Part shown: positions 24,166-35,995 of the stretch, one piece after another
How positions within the stretch are numbered: position 1 is the first letter of the stretch
Layout of the letters: the number at the start of each line of letters is the position of its first letter
Notes under the pieces: model-generated
Database searches by the model: none
What the model was told of the DNA's origin: nothing
The model's input: the letters and a program-made list of their open reading frames with translations, nothing else
Position numbers and translations under genes: made by a program
Assembly: GCF_963576615.1 (NCBI RefSeq)
Contig: NC_088711.1
Coordinates: forward strand, 5,146,001 to 5,210,000
From: Watersipora subatra
Lineage: Eukaryota; Bryozoa; Gymnolaemata; Cheilostomatida; Watersiporidae
DNA length: 64,000 nt
Reading direction: 5' to 3'

Positions 24166-24215
24166 CTAAAAATACACATAAAATACAACATTTACTAGCT
24201 ATAATACTTATGACA

Positions 24216-24221
24216 TTTATT
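24216..24221 (-). terminator. Poly(A) signal AATAAA just after the 5' unit stop
   Basis: AATAAA on the minus strand lies 5 bp after the TAA at 24229-24227. It is therefore positioned to end the short, secreted form. The context comes from former intron 1 sequence, so its use is inference. Confidence 0.45.
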
Positions 24222-24226
24222 CTATA

Positions 24227-24738
24227 TTAAAGCAGTGGTATTAATGGGCAAATAACTCCAACTCCTGTTGTGGAGGGAGCTGGAGTGGATGTTAGGGCGG
24301 TAGAGGATGTTGTAGCGTGAGTAGACATTGGAAATGCCGTACTTGAAGCTGACAATGTTGTTGTTGCATTTCCCACAGCTGTAGAACTTGCTGCAGCTGT
24401 AGTATTTGTAGCTGCTATACCTGTAGTAATCAGTGTAGCTGCTGAACTTGCTACACCTCTCATGGTAGCTGGAATCCCAGTAGTTGATATTGTATCTATA
24501 GCTGACATTGTGGTTGTTGTGTCTGAGGTTGACATCGTGGTTGTTGTGTCTGTAGTGGACATTGTGGTTGTTGTGTCTGTAGTGGGCATTGTGGTTGTTG
24601 TGTCTGTAGTGGACATTGTGGTTGTTGTGTCTGTAGTGGGCATTGTGGTTGTTGGGTCTGTAGTGGACATTGTGGTTATTGTGTCTGTAGTTGATAAAAC
24701 GATTGCTGAATCTATAGCTGACATTGTGGTTGCTGAAT
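24227..24738 (-). CDS. Mucin exon of the 5' unit, ending at a duplication-made stop
   Basis: The acceptor TTTTTTCTGCAG is strong. About nine nine-residue TTMSTTDTT-type repeats are followed by APSTTG, as in the other unit. There the other unit has donor CAG-GTACGT, but here the sequence runs CAG-GAGTTGG into former intron 1 sequence and stops (VGVICPLIPLL, stop). Compared with the other unit, about 0.77 kb upstream (matching 13641-14403) is missing. Confidence 0.78.
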
Positions 24739-27700
24739 CTGCAGAAAAAATTGTGATCTGGCTTAGCCTGTCATTTTCCTAAGCATGCATTGGCAGTTAT
24801 GGTTAAACATACTGACACTTCCACACCTGGCTTATCAGTGATAAACTTTCAAGTGTTCATTCAAACTACATCCAGACTAGACATGAATTTTTAGTTTTCA
24901 GAAACATTCCTACTTGTACTTGACATGATGGTCTTGACTGGAAACGCGGGACTTTCTGCCAAATCTTCATCTGAAATAAAAATGTAAAATATTCACTGCT
25001 TACAGGCTTTAAAAGCTTACCTGGCATGTAATTCAATGTCATAAATTTAAAATATCAACAAATTGATGTTAACACGCTATTAACACGCTATGTTAACACG
25101 TTATTGTAAAGAATGTAATAATTTGATTATGATTGAAAGTTATTATACGAGTGTAACTTGAAAGAGATTGCCACATAAGGTTGCAATTGGGAAACATAAC
25201 ATAGAGTATTGCACGCTCTGCATAGGAGAGTTCATTTGTGGTGCAATAAAACACAATTTTGGTATAATTCACTAGTGTGATGTGTTATCGAGATTATTTG
25301 CTTTTGTACCAACTTAATTGAAGATATGGTCATGCCATGACATTCGTAACCAAAAGCTTGGCTTACTTGCATGATGTTTTTGCCTCACTACTTATAATCA
25401 GAACATTATTTTGACATACCTATGTCACCGTCCCCATCATCATCTATGCCATTATGAAGTTCTTCATCAATCAATCCGTCACAGTCATTGTCTACTCCAT
25501 CATTAACCAGACTTGTGGAGGCTTTACAGTAAGAGCCAGTCTTTGCCAGTCTCATTCCTGAGGATAAATACTAACCATCTCAACATACATATACAGGAGT
25601 AAACCTTGCTAATAGTACCAAGGCACGTGCCATGATGGTGCCTTTATATTCTCAAAGAAGTAAGGCAGGTGCTATGATGGAGCCTCTATCCTCAAAAAAT
25701 AGGTAGGTGCCATGAGACTACCTATATCCTGAAAGAACTAGGCACGTTCCATGATGGTGCCTCTATTTTAAAAAAACTAAGGCTTCTAAAGCGCACAACT
25801 TCACCAACCACACATGTAATTCCAAACCAAATACACAACTTGTGTTGACTCTGACTGTGGGCAGTAAATACAAGCAACTCAACAGAAATCAGCTTTAAAG
25901 AATTGTGGCAAATGATCTGACTGCGTTAGGCGCACCAACCTGCCGGAAATCCATACGTCTCAAGATCTCCATGTCCATACATCATAGCATATATGGTTAC
26001 AGTTGGGTTTGCATGGTTAATACTATGAGTGCCGTTTATGACAGCAATTGTTCTTGCGGAATAACCAGTGTCTCCTATGACCTGCCAGTCACTCTGAACC
26101 TACATCATACCATTTTCTCATCCATTACTCGTTGCAGAAACTGTGAACATGTCTCTTCTTACTCATCTAACCATCAAGAACTGGTGGACCATTTATTCCA
26201 ACTCTCAACAGAGCTCTATGGTGATTATCACTTAACAAATGTTAAAGATTTGAATTGAGCAAAACGGTGTATAAAAACCATCCTTGGTTGTTACATAACA
26301 AGTCTTACAGCTTACAGATTCTCGAAGAGGCTTCTGAACTCCTTAACGCTTCCTAATATGGCCAAATGCTAACATTGACTTCAAAATGCCACATTTATTG
26401 AAGATATTCAAAAGAGATATGACTATGCTAAAGGTCTGCCTCTACTAGACCAGAAAGGAGCATACTATAATAACAGTAAACACATGCTGTATGCATAGTA
26501 TCAAACAGAATATGCACTGACAATTGAGAGGCATATAACTTTTACGATAAATAAAAACATATTCATTTTATTCTCATGCCCAATGACATTACTGAGCTTC
26601 AATATTTGACTTTTAGATTTACATATGATTACAAGTTAATAACCAAAGATGTGAAATAGCATTAAATATATCCGGTTTCATTGCTTTGTATCTCAGTGCA
26701 TTTTAAAGTCAAGACTTTCAATAGAGCTGAAATGATCAAAACCAAACGATCAAAACCTGGCAAATATGAAGTATTTGAAACAATACTACCGGCTAAAAGC
26801 AGGTATAACTGGTTGTACCGGCTAAAAGAAGGTGCAACTGGTGAAACCTTGAACACAATTAGACATCTGTAACACAGGAATAAAAGAAGGTGCAACTGGT
26901 GATACCTTGAACACAATTAGACATCTGTAACACAGGAATAAAAGAAGTGCATCATAAATGTGGGTAACAGAAAAACAAGCTAGCATCTGTTTGACTTACA
27001 ATATTCAATTTGTCAACATATAAGGAACTACTGTCTCATTTTCAGAAATCATTTTAAAAAGAACTACTGCTATTTATGCAATGTTTAGAAAAAATTGTTC
27101 TGATATGTTTTCAGATATCAGTACTCAACACAAAGTTGACCTTTATCTAATCCGATATTAAAATGAAAAATTTTTCTCTCTTTAACCTCTTCTATCTATA
27201 AATGGTTCATAAAGAGGGACGACTCTACATTGAGGATTTTGAAATAGCTACATATAGTTGTGAAAGTGGGTAGTCTTTTGGACCAGAGAAAAAGAGACTA
27301 CAAATGTAATGCAACCACCTACAACTTGGTGAGAAGATGTCACATGCAAGATTAGCCATGCAACAAGAACACCTACCCAGCTATTGTTATAGAAAGTATC
27401 CCCTTCTTTCAGATTGAGTTGCTGAAGAGTGGTGTTTAGAGCAGCACCGTTCAACAGGATGCCATCTCGCTCTCCGCTCTTCATTATTATGTTTACATAG
27501 TTTCTGACACAGACATAACAAGTAGTGACAACTCCCGAAATAGTATCAATATAACAACCTTAAACAACATGATTATAGCCTTTTACAGACAAATGTTAAT
27601 AATAGCAAAACAATCGTATGGTTAATGGCATGACCATTGAATATGTCTATTGTCTATACAGAAATGGGGAAGTGTTACCGGTAAGACGAACTAATTCCAG

Positions 27701-30700
27701 CCGGGGTTGTAAAAGTGTAATAGTTGGCATACTGCTCCTTAGCGGGGACGATAGCCATAAGTGGGTCAGCCCTTGTCCCATCAGCTTTACCTGCAAACAT
27801 AACAAAGGATCCGATTCTAGTAACTATATGATTTATTAGATGAACTTTTTAAATCTGTTGTTACCTGTGCTTTGGTATTTGATACCAACTTTTCTTGTCA
27901 TTGGAATTTCAGCAGTCAAAAATGTCTGAAATGGGAGTTGTCAGCACTCTCTACTATAAAAATATTTAGTGGGTTGATGTAGTTTCTGCGGGTAACACGA
28001 GTGTCACCTTGCAATTCTACTGAGGAAAATGCTACAATTGATGCTAAAATTTATAAATATATGATCTAGTGCTTTGCAAGTGATTTTTTACGATAATGAA
28101 ACAACTTGCTACAGAATTGATACAAAATTGACGGTGGGGCTATCAACATTAATAAAACCTTGATTATTCTCATCTCAACAGATCTGTTGTGGGTAGTGAA
28201 TATATAGCTAATGACGCCGGCAAAGAGACTTGCCTGTCTCTGAATACTGAGCAATGAGCACAGCCTTTGAGGCGATGACTTGGGTTACTTGTGTCGCGTT
28301 GGTAACCAGTTCTGTGAACTCCCCAGTAGATTTCAGCACTTCTGATGAACTACTATTATACTCATTTGATGAACTGTAGACATCAATGGTGACATTGTCA
28401 TCCGCAGCTGTTCAAAAGTACAATTACATGTAGACAAGTATGGCTATCCACAATCTAGCCAATAGCAACAACACTCATAATAATATTAATACTAAAAACT
28501 CGAAATAACAGACCTACACATTTGTTAGTACTATCGCTGTTTTTGCTACTAGGTCTAATGTGAGTCAGAAGTATGTCTGCTTTTAACAGGCAATAACATA
28601 ATGCTCACCAGTTATCCTAAGGATGGATCTCTGTCTTTCAACAAAGTTAGAAATAAGAAACTCTCTGCCCAGCGTATTCAACGGAGGAATCATCTCAATC
28701 AGGTGATCTCCTGAGTCACTGTTTGCGATTGATGTCTTTTTATTACCTAGAGACGATAGTTAGTCATTTTTATTAAAAGCACACCTAGTATGTTAGTCTT
28801 CTATTCACAATATATGCATGTAAGAGTCATGAAGGACCAACAGGGGTCAAATACCTGATAGCACGGCAATAGGCTTGTCTGCTGACACCAAAGCACCTGT
28901 CAGGTCATCAACATTAACTGTAACCAAAATGCATACATGCAGCGTTATTCTATTATTATAGTCCTAACAGTACAATATTAGATATAATATTGTCTTTCTT
29001 CAGACCTTAAGTTATCAAGCTGTACACAGTGGATCATGAGCTAAAGCTATCAAACAATATATTCTATTCGCACAAAATGTTCTCTTTGAATTTTGAATAC
29101 AATAAGCATTTGATTGCGAGAATTGTCCTCTCATAGCATCTCTTACATTCATGTAATTCCAAATGTGCTGGGGTGACCATTAGTAACCCAAGCTTTGACA
29201 AATCTATTAACTGGACTATATATAATCAGGTCAAGAATATTGGTCTAGTCTTACCTGCTTCTGCAGCTCGTCTCACTCTGCTAAGTTGTCCTTCGTCATC
29301 AAGAGATCGTCTTCTTCTCCCAGACTTAATGTAATCTCCTTTGTACTGGTAGACTTGACCACGATTCAATGAGAAATTGTTCTTGATGACCTGTCCTCGC
29401 AGCGTGATATTTATATTGGTGTTGTCATACACCGGACTGACCACTGTATACAGGTTTTCATAATTATATGATAGCAATAGCACAAACTGGATGTATTTGT
29501 GTGGCTTAAAGAAATTTAGCCCCAAAGACTACATGTACATGTACCATAGCAAACCACAGTCTCATTTTTATATACATGTACAACATGTACTGAAAACTGC
29601 TTCCAAGAGTATTTTTTGATTCGCTGCCATAGAAGCACGCATATGGAATGTAGCTGATTCCAATTGCGAACTTTTCAAAAATAAAAAGTAGTCCTGTCAT
29701 TTGCCATATTATTTGACAAAAAAGGTTCACGATAATCGAGTGGGCAGTGGGTAGTAACTGTACATTCCTTGATGAATAAGTAAAACAATGACCTGAGATC
29801 TATATTAATAGTTAATCTTTGTAAATTAAAATATTGTAAAACCTCTACGTAAACACCACAGCGCTCTATCATTCAACCCTTTCTCCATAGTGGCGCGTTA
29901 TTGGAGGTGACGTTCAAACATAGGGTTGGGTTGTATTTTTCAAACACCTCGTCAGAATATCGAGAAAATAAATTTATTCTTTATATGGGCAAAGCGAACG
30001 CTGTCTAAATTTTGCACTCTCCTGCGGGCGAAGCGTCTTCGACCCTTTGGGATGCAAAAAACCGCTATAACTTACCTCCAACTTGTCATAGTCAATATGC
30101 ATTGGGAAGCTGAAAAATATCTCTACCAGTTGATATCTATTGCATCAATTAATTTACAATTATCTTATTGCCTGCGTTGCAAATTGTTGGAGCTTTCAAT
30201 TTTTTATTTCATTTTAAATTTGAAGGCATATTTTTATTTTATAACTATATTTGACAATGTTGATTAAAGACTCAATGCACTCATTGATATGTTTGCAACA
30301 GTTTGCAGCAAAAACTGACATTTTATGTGCAATAGCAAAGGAGTTATAAGCGTTGATCCATCGAATGCCAAGTTTAGGTAATGGCAAAGATGCTAGCAAA
30401 TAATACACTATAATTCGGCAAATTTATAAGTTATATAATAATAATCTATTAGACGCTACAAATATACATTCAAGAGCAAGTGACATAAACAAACCTTTAT
30501 TATAATACATACAAAAACAAAAATCAACATTTTTGAAACAAAAATATTTGCATCGCTGGCTTGGCCAGTTGCGTTCTGATTGTTGCTTTCATTTAATCTT
30601 TTTCTGGCTGTTGAATACCTTCCACAGTATCTTCCTCAACTTTTCTTCTGCACTGCTGAACTTTTGGATATTAGCATCCAAATTTTTTAGCAGAGTAAAA

Positions 30701-33700
30701 CTTTATTCTAAATGGCAACAACATAAGTTTTACTCCGCTAAAAAATTTGGATGCTAATATCCGAAAGTTCAGCAACGCAGAAGAAAAGTTGAGGAAGATA
30801 CTGTGGCAACAACATTACTTTTTGCACAAATGAAGAGAAACTTTTAGCCACGTGTGAGCTTATGCATGCGTGCTAAGCAGAAGTTTTAGCCTCATAATAT
30901 TAGTGCAGATTCCATCGTGATTGCTAAACCGTTTTTAATATACATCAAATTATCAAAACCGCGTTAAACAAATAACTACCGTTAGCCTGATATGGTTAAT
31001 AATTATCTCTAGGGTGTTGCTTTCAAATTTTAACGAAAAACTGTAAAGCTTTGGAGTTAAAAAACGGACTTCGATACAAACAGCTACAACGAAAGAATTA
31101 ATAGTTGGGTATAGATGTAACCGAGTCATTATTAGTACCAGTTTGTGGACATTTTTCTACTGATTATTCGTTATGATGGGTTCATAAAGAGCAAAGAATG
31201 TCAAGGTGTTGGTCAAATAGCAGTGGTGTTCAACTAAAGGGTGACACTCCATTTTTCAACTCTTCTCCTATAGCGGGGGCCAAATAGAGGAAGCGTTCGT
31301 TCAAATAAGATTGGTGTTTAAATAGAGGTCTTACAGTAACTAAATCATTGGGGTATAGCAAATACATTTGGTGAACGCTAAAAATGATTGAATTGGATTA
31401 GTTAGTGAGCTATTCTTTTGATGATAGAATAATAATTATTATTACCGTGTCATGCGAGCATCATAAAAAGCTGCATAAAGAAGATAACTCCAAGTTCATG
31501 GACACACACCAGACAAAAGGTTGTTTATAGTACACCCTAATTCGATAATAGATATTTTCAGATACTTGGTCAAGTGTACCTCTCTAGGATTTATGTAGAT
31601 AATTTGAAAAACCCTAATTACCTGATGAAAAATATAAAAATAGAAACTCAAACAAACATTTCTAACAACCTAAAGTAAGCGTTTCCAATGGACAGAAAAC
31701 GATAAAGTTGCTGACATGATCGTTCTACTAAAATGTGCATCATAGTAAGATGCCGCTCAATGTTTTTAAATGCATGTAATGATAACAATAAAATTTGAGA
31801 CACCGAGAGAATAGAGTTGAACTCACTTTGCAAACTTTTAAATGTAAAACCCAAATAGATTTTATTGTAACTAAAGAATTTAATAGTAAAATAGTAATTC
31901 AGCATGTAGCAAAATAGAAATGAAGTCTGTGGTGCAACGTGCAAGGAAAATACTTGAAGTGTGTAATTCAGTACAGCTTCCAGTTGAAGATTTTTTGTTG
32001 TGACAAATTGAGACTCATACAAAATGGGTTCCAGGCTAAATTAACCAGCTGAAAACACTCAGCATCACTCAGCAAGCATGTCACTTGTATTCAGAAAAGG
32101 TGAGAGAAGAACAACTTGATGAGCCAGAAAACTCACCTAGCAATGTTCCAGAATTTGATTGCGTCGTCGGCCAACAAGGAATCACATAAGAGAGTCCAAG
32201 GACATCCGTAGGTAATGCGAGAAAAACATCTGCACTCATGTACTACAATGGTATAAATGGTATAAGTGTAGTAAGATAGAAACCGTAGTATAAATGTAAT
32301 TAGAGAGAAGCAGTAGTATAAATGCATCAGATGCTAAATGATAGCATAAAATAGTACACAAAGAATAAATACCAAGAACTAAAAGTCGCATTTACCAATC
32401 CACCATAGCCAACATTTCAACTCACCTGTCTGTTGCTGCCAAAAACTACCACATCATCACTTGCCATGAGCACTTGACTTTTATTATTTGTTGTTTCAAA
32501 CTGGTCATCCATTAGTTGCTCTTTATCAACTGTTAGCTTGATGACTTCACCTCGCGATACACTCCCGTACTGCATGCAACAGGCAAACAATGGCAGTAGC
32601 TACATTACTCGTGTGTGCAGACAGCATTCATATAAGTTTCACAACCAATCAAGCAATTGTAGTCACCATTTAATTCGAGTTAAAGATAAAAAGTTACATA
32701 AAACTAATCACAGAGGCAAAAGTGATAACTAATCACAAGAGTATTTGTTTTGTTTACATCAAATGTTATTCTATTCCTTGTTTTAAGGAGATAAAAGTGA
32801 TTACGTTCTACAACTGACATTAAAAATGCTTGGCTGGTCCATACTTACCCCACCCTGTACTCTCCTAGGACTACTGCACAAAATCTCTATTGACACTCTA
32901 TGGCTACTGTAACTTATTGATTTTCCAATCCCTAGACTGCAAAACTGACCTTGACCTTATTTCCGGATGTAAAGTTAAAAGAAACTGGGCCTTCCCTCTG
33001 GGTTGTAACAAAGACTTCAAGAAGAAAAGTTTCTTTTCTCCAAACTTGGGTCACTCCAAAGGCAAAGATAAACTCTGTTCCCTCATTATCAGGGACTAAA
33101 AAATACACATAAAATACAACATTTACTAGCTATAATACTTATGAAATTTACCCGATAATAAAGCAGTGGTATTAATGGGCAAATAACTCCCACAGATTAT
33201 ACATCAGCAGCACCTAAAAGAAAATGCCATTGAAGCCGATGCAATAATATTTTGATACTCTACATAGTAATGTAGAAAGGTGCTGGTACCGTTTAACACC
33301 ACAACCATGTTGTTTTTGTGAGAGCGATGCAGCGGTTTGGCAGAAATGCTGAGTTGTGCTAAATCAGAAGTGATTCAAATATCTGAACATTTAAATATAT
33401 GCGAACACTCAAATATTGGAAACAAATTTAAGCTAATTTTCATTTGATTGGTCCATCTCCAAAAAATAATTGGACTTATTTTAGAAAAAAAAGTGATTTA
33501 AGATATGAATGTAATAAATTTCTATAATACAGCGCAGGCCTTAAATGGCAATAGATTAACTATAAATAAATGAAACTCGGCTCAATCAGTTGAAAGTAAC
33601 GGATGAACATGTAACACTGAACTATTAGTTACAGTTTATGTATATTGTAAACGGTTCAATATAGCATGTGTCTATAGATCCAAAAAGGAATATAGACAAC

Positions 33701-33853
33701 CACTATTTTAATTCATCTTAAACAAACAAAACATGAAAAGAATTTATTCACTATTCAATTTATCTTTAATATACCTCCTTCTTGTACTGATACTCCAATA
33801 AGCACCAACAGACTCATTAGACAGAGAAGGCTTGCCTGTGTAGCTAGTCCCAT
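24227..33853 (-). CDS. IgGFc-binding-domain mucin, 5' duplicated unit (secreted form)
   Basis: Exons in transcript order: 33775-33853, 32950-33095, 32426-32569, 32137-32242, 29255-29443, 28855-28917, 28609-28746, 28234-28407, 27679-27790, 27377-27503, 25940-26099, 25420-25557, 24914-24970, 24227-24738. The lengths sum to 2145 nt, an intact frame of 714 residues plus stop. Exon 1 is a signal peptide. Exons 2-11 are the IgGFc_binding domain (GTEFIFAFG, EVFVTTQREGP, DVFLALPTDVLG, PIAVLSG, GDHLIEMIPPL, ETYGFPAG). Exon 12 is the acidic DNDCDGLIDEELHNGIDDDG repeat and the last exon is a mucin tract. Exon 5 has two furin-type sites. The intron after 28234-28407 starts GC (GCAAGT) in both units. The protein should be secreted. 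Family members bind mucus or IgG Fc in mammals; the invertebrate role is not established. Confidence 0.85.
25620..25790. repeat. Imperfect ~40-bp intronic repeat, about four copies
   Basis: The phrase GGTGCCATGATGGTGCCTCTAT and variants recur. The homologous intron of the other unit (about 15455-15545) has about two copies, so the array changed after the duplication. Confidence 0.55.
26115..26965. other. Unit-specific ~0.85-kb insertion in an intron of the 5' unit
   Basis: The other unit's intron (about 15865-15930) lacks this block; sequences rejoin at GTAACAGAAAAACAAGC. Inside is a 58-bp direct repeat (AAAAGAAGGTGCAACTGGTG..., about 26823-26942). No ends of a known transposon class and no gene recognised. 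Confidence 0.5.
29832..31338. mobile_element. pogo/mariner-like non-autonomous element (copy 2)
   Basis: Same element as at 18813-20133, at the paralogous intron position: left GTAAAACCTCTACGTAAAC, right inverted TTACTGTAAGACCTCTATTT. It is longer by nearly 190 bp, partly because of the fold-back at 30622-30806. Confidence 0.6.
30622..30806. repeat. Fold-back: ~84-bp inverted repeat with ~18-bp spacer
   Basis: CCACAGTATCTTCCTCAACT starts the left arm and its reverse complement ends the right arm. The arms differ at only a handful of bases. The paralogous element (about 19450-19560) has only one arm, so the second arose after the duplication. Confidence 0.75.
33775..33853 (-). CDS. Signal-peptide exon of the IgGFc-domain gene
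   Basis: ATG at 33853 opens MGLATQASLLCLMSLLVLIG, a typical signal peptide, ending in phase 1 before GTATAT. Exon 2 of either unit accepts this phase, so it may serve both forms. A pyrimidine-rich acceptor-like TTTCTATAG just upstream suggests a separate 5' UTR exon. Confidence 0.75.
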
Positions 33854-35995
33854 TCTGCTCTCCTATAGAAAAGTTAATTAAAAGTGTAAAGTGATTATAT
33901 TGATTAAGTTGAGAACACAAATTGAAGAAGTTAGCTATGGTGTACTCTATCTCTCTTACGCATTTCAAATATGCATCTGCTCTCCGCTTCCTTCCCCATT
34001 CTCACAGTTCCTGGGAGACACTGAAACAAACTGGTCTTCTGAAGTAATGACAATAGTAGTTTCTAAACTACAGATGTGTGAACTACGCACAATACGCTTG
34101 TACACTGCAAACACACATGATTATATATTGTTGTTTCCCCAACTCTGATAAAATTATACTGTAACCTGTTCTAGACGGTAGCCTTCAGATCATTAGCCAT
34201 GATTGATATAATACCTCAACTACCACATGCCTATGTGGTATTTCACACTCAACATGACATAAGAACTCAAAGAACTAAATATAATTCTTGTTTAACTTGT
34301 GTGACCTTGACAGACAAGCAATGGTAGAAGTTCTTGTATCTTGATACATAACAGGTAAAAGTTTGTAACAACACGTATGATATACTAGACGCTAGCTGTT
34401 TCAAAAGCCATCTCAATTCTACTAACTAGAGATCTCCCTTTGTATAATATTCAAGCTAGAAAGGTAAAAGGTACCATTAAACGGTAAGATTTAATGCATA
34501 AATTGAGTCGGAGCAATAATGTTCAATTTTAGTATTTGTGCTCAAACAGTAGGCATAACATGAGACTAGAGCAGACCTTTCCGCTCACACAGCAGACATA
34601 ACAAACCTTTTGCTTACCAACCTAGTTGTAACACTACCAACACAATTTAGGAACTGCCACAGCACACTTACACTATCTCTAGTGCGACTTACTTGTTGCG
34701 AATATCACCTACAGCTTGTAACGAGTGATACAGCCAATCTTAAAGGTTACAATAAGCTCTGTTCAGCCAGCTCACAACCAATAGCAGTCATACCAACGGG
34801 TACAAAAACTTTTTGGGTGTATTATCATGAGCAAGAGCTAAAAAATGTAATGAATGTATGCAGTACCAGCATCAATCCATCCAGCTAAGATGGCAACCTC
34901 GAGAAGTGCTACATCGTGAGCTCGAGGAGTCACGAGGGTTTTTTCAACACCATCGGTATAACAAAGAACAGTACAAACACGTGTCATATTCCTGTATTCA
35001 GTTTATCATCAGAAAGAGGTATCGCAGCAGGTAGAAAACTGCTGAACAGCAATAAAATATTGCATTTCCATGACATGCTGGGTGTGAAACAAAGTATAAG
35101 CTAGGAAAGCTTATTTGTTTGTCTCATTGACTAGGATGGTGAACAAGGTATCAAAAACAGTAGAAAATAAACAACAGTTTCATTATTCAACAAAGAATAA
35201 AATTATTGTAAAATGCTAAAACAGTAATGAAACTGGTATGAATTATTATGACTGGCATTCCAAAGTAGTTTTGAGCATAATATAACACTATGAACATGCA
35301 AAGGATATTACTGAGAGAACACATAAACACATGTGAAACAGTTTTAAGCAAGGCTTATAATTGCTTCCAATAGGACCAGGTAATAAAATCGATTATATAA
35401 AATTTATTCTTTAATAAAAATTTACAGAATTCACCTCTGAAGTTCTCATTCTACCAGAGGTGTTAATCATGTCAACTCTTGCTGGCCAATGATCAAAATA
35501 CTGGAACTTGTAGATGGTAGTTCCCAGAGCTCTTCTCTTTACTGCGATTGCGTTTGTACATTAGTAGATGCTTCGGATCGCCGCAGACGTAACGTTTGAT
35601 TCCATGATTTCACCAGGTCTGTTCGGAATACTCCTGTGCAATACAATAAAAAAAGCAGATTTGATTAGTATGGGCTGTAGTAAAGCATCCAAGTACAGTG
35701 GGACCAGAGAAGTCGACCATAATTCGTTCAAGGCTGGCATACTATTCCCAATTTGGACAACAAACCTTTTTTCCATAAAAAATAATTGTAATAATTTCAA
35801 TTCTTAAGTTAGAAAAGTAACTAAAGGTCCCTTTGGGCTATGTTCAGTTGATACAATTTGTTATTAAGCAGTCTTTTTTAAGTAGAATCACCTATTGTCA
35901 TGTTGACCTTCAGTTATCTTGTAACTGGCTAAAATGAACACGCATTATTTTGGTAATAGCTCAAAAAATAATTCTTGTTTCGACCAGCTGTTTAA
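33854..35995. other. Upstream region of the IgGFc-domain gene, no gene seen
   Basis: AT-rich; presumably holds the promoter and any 5' UTR exon. Short open frames on both strands show no recognisable domain, and no transposon ends were recognised. Confidence 0.5.

Noticed and set aside
24462-24782. Plus-strand frame rich in VDIVVVVSV
   Set aside because: Antisense of the second mucin exon, open for the same repeat reason.
35084-35100. Missing last HDDC2 exon (a HP-containing minus frame near 35080)
   Set aside because: The acceptor phase does not give the expected KFxHP, so I left the terminal exon unresolved.
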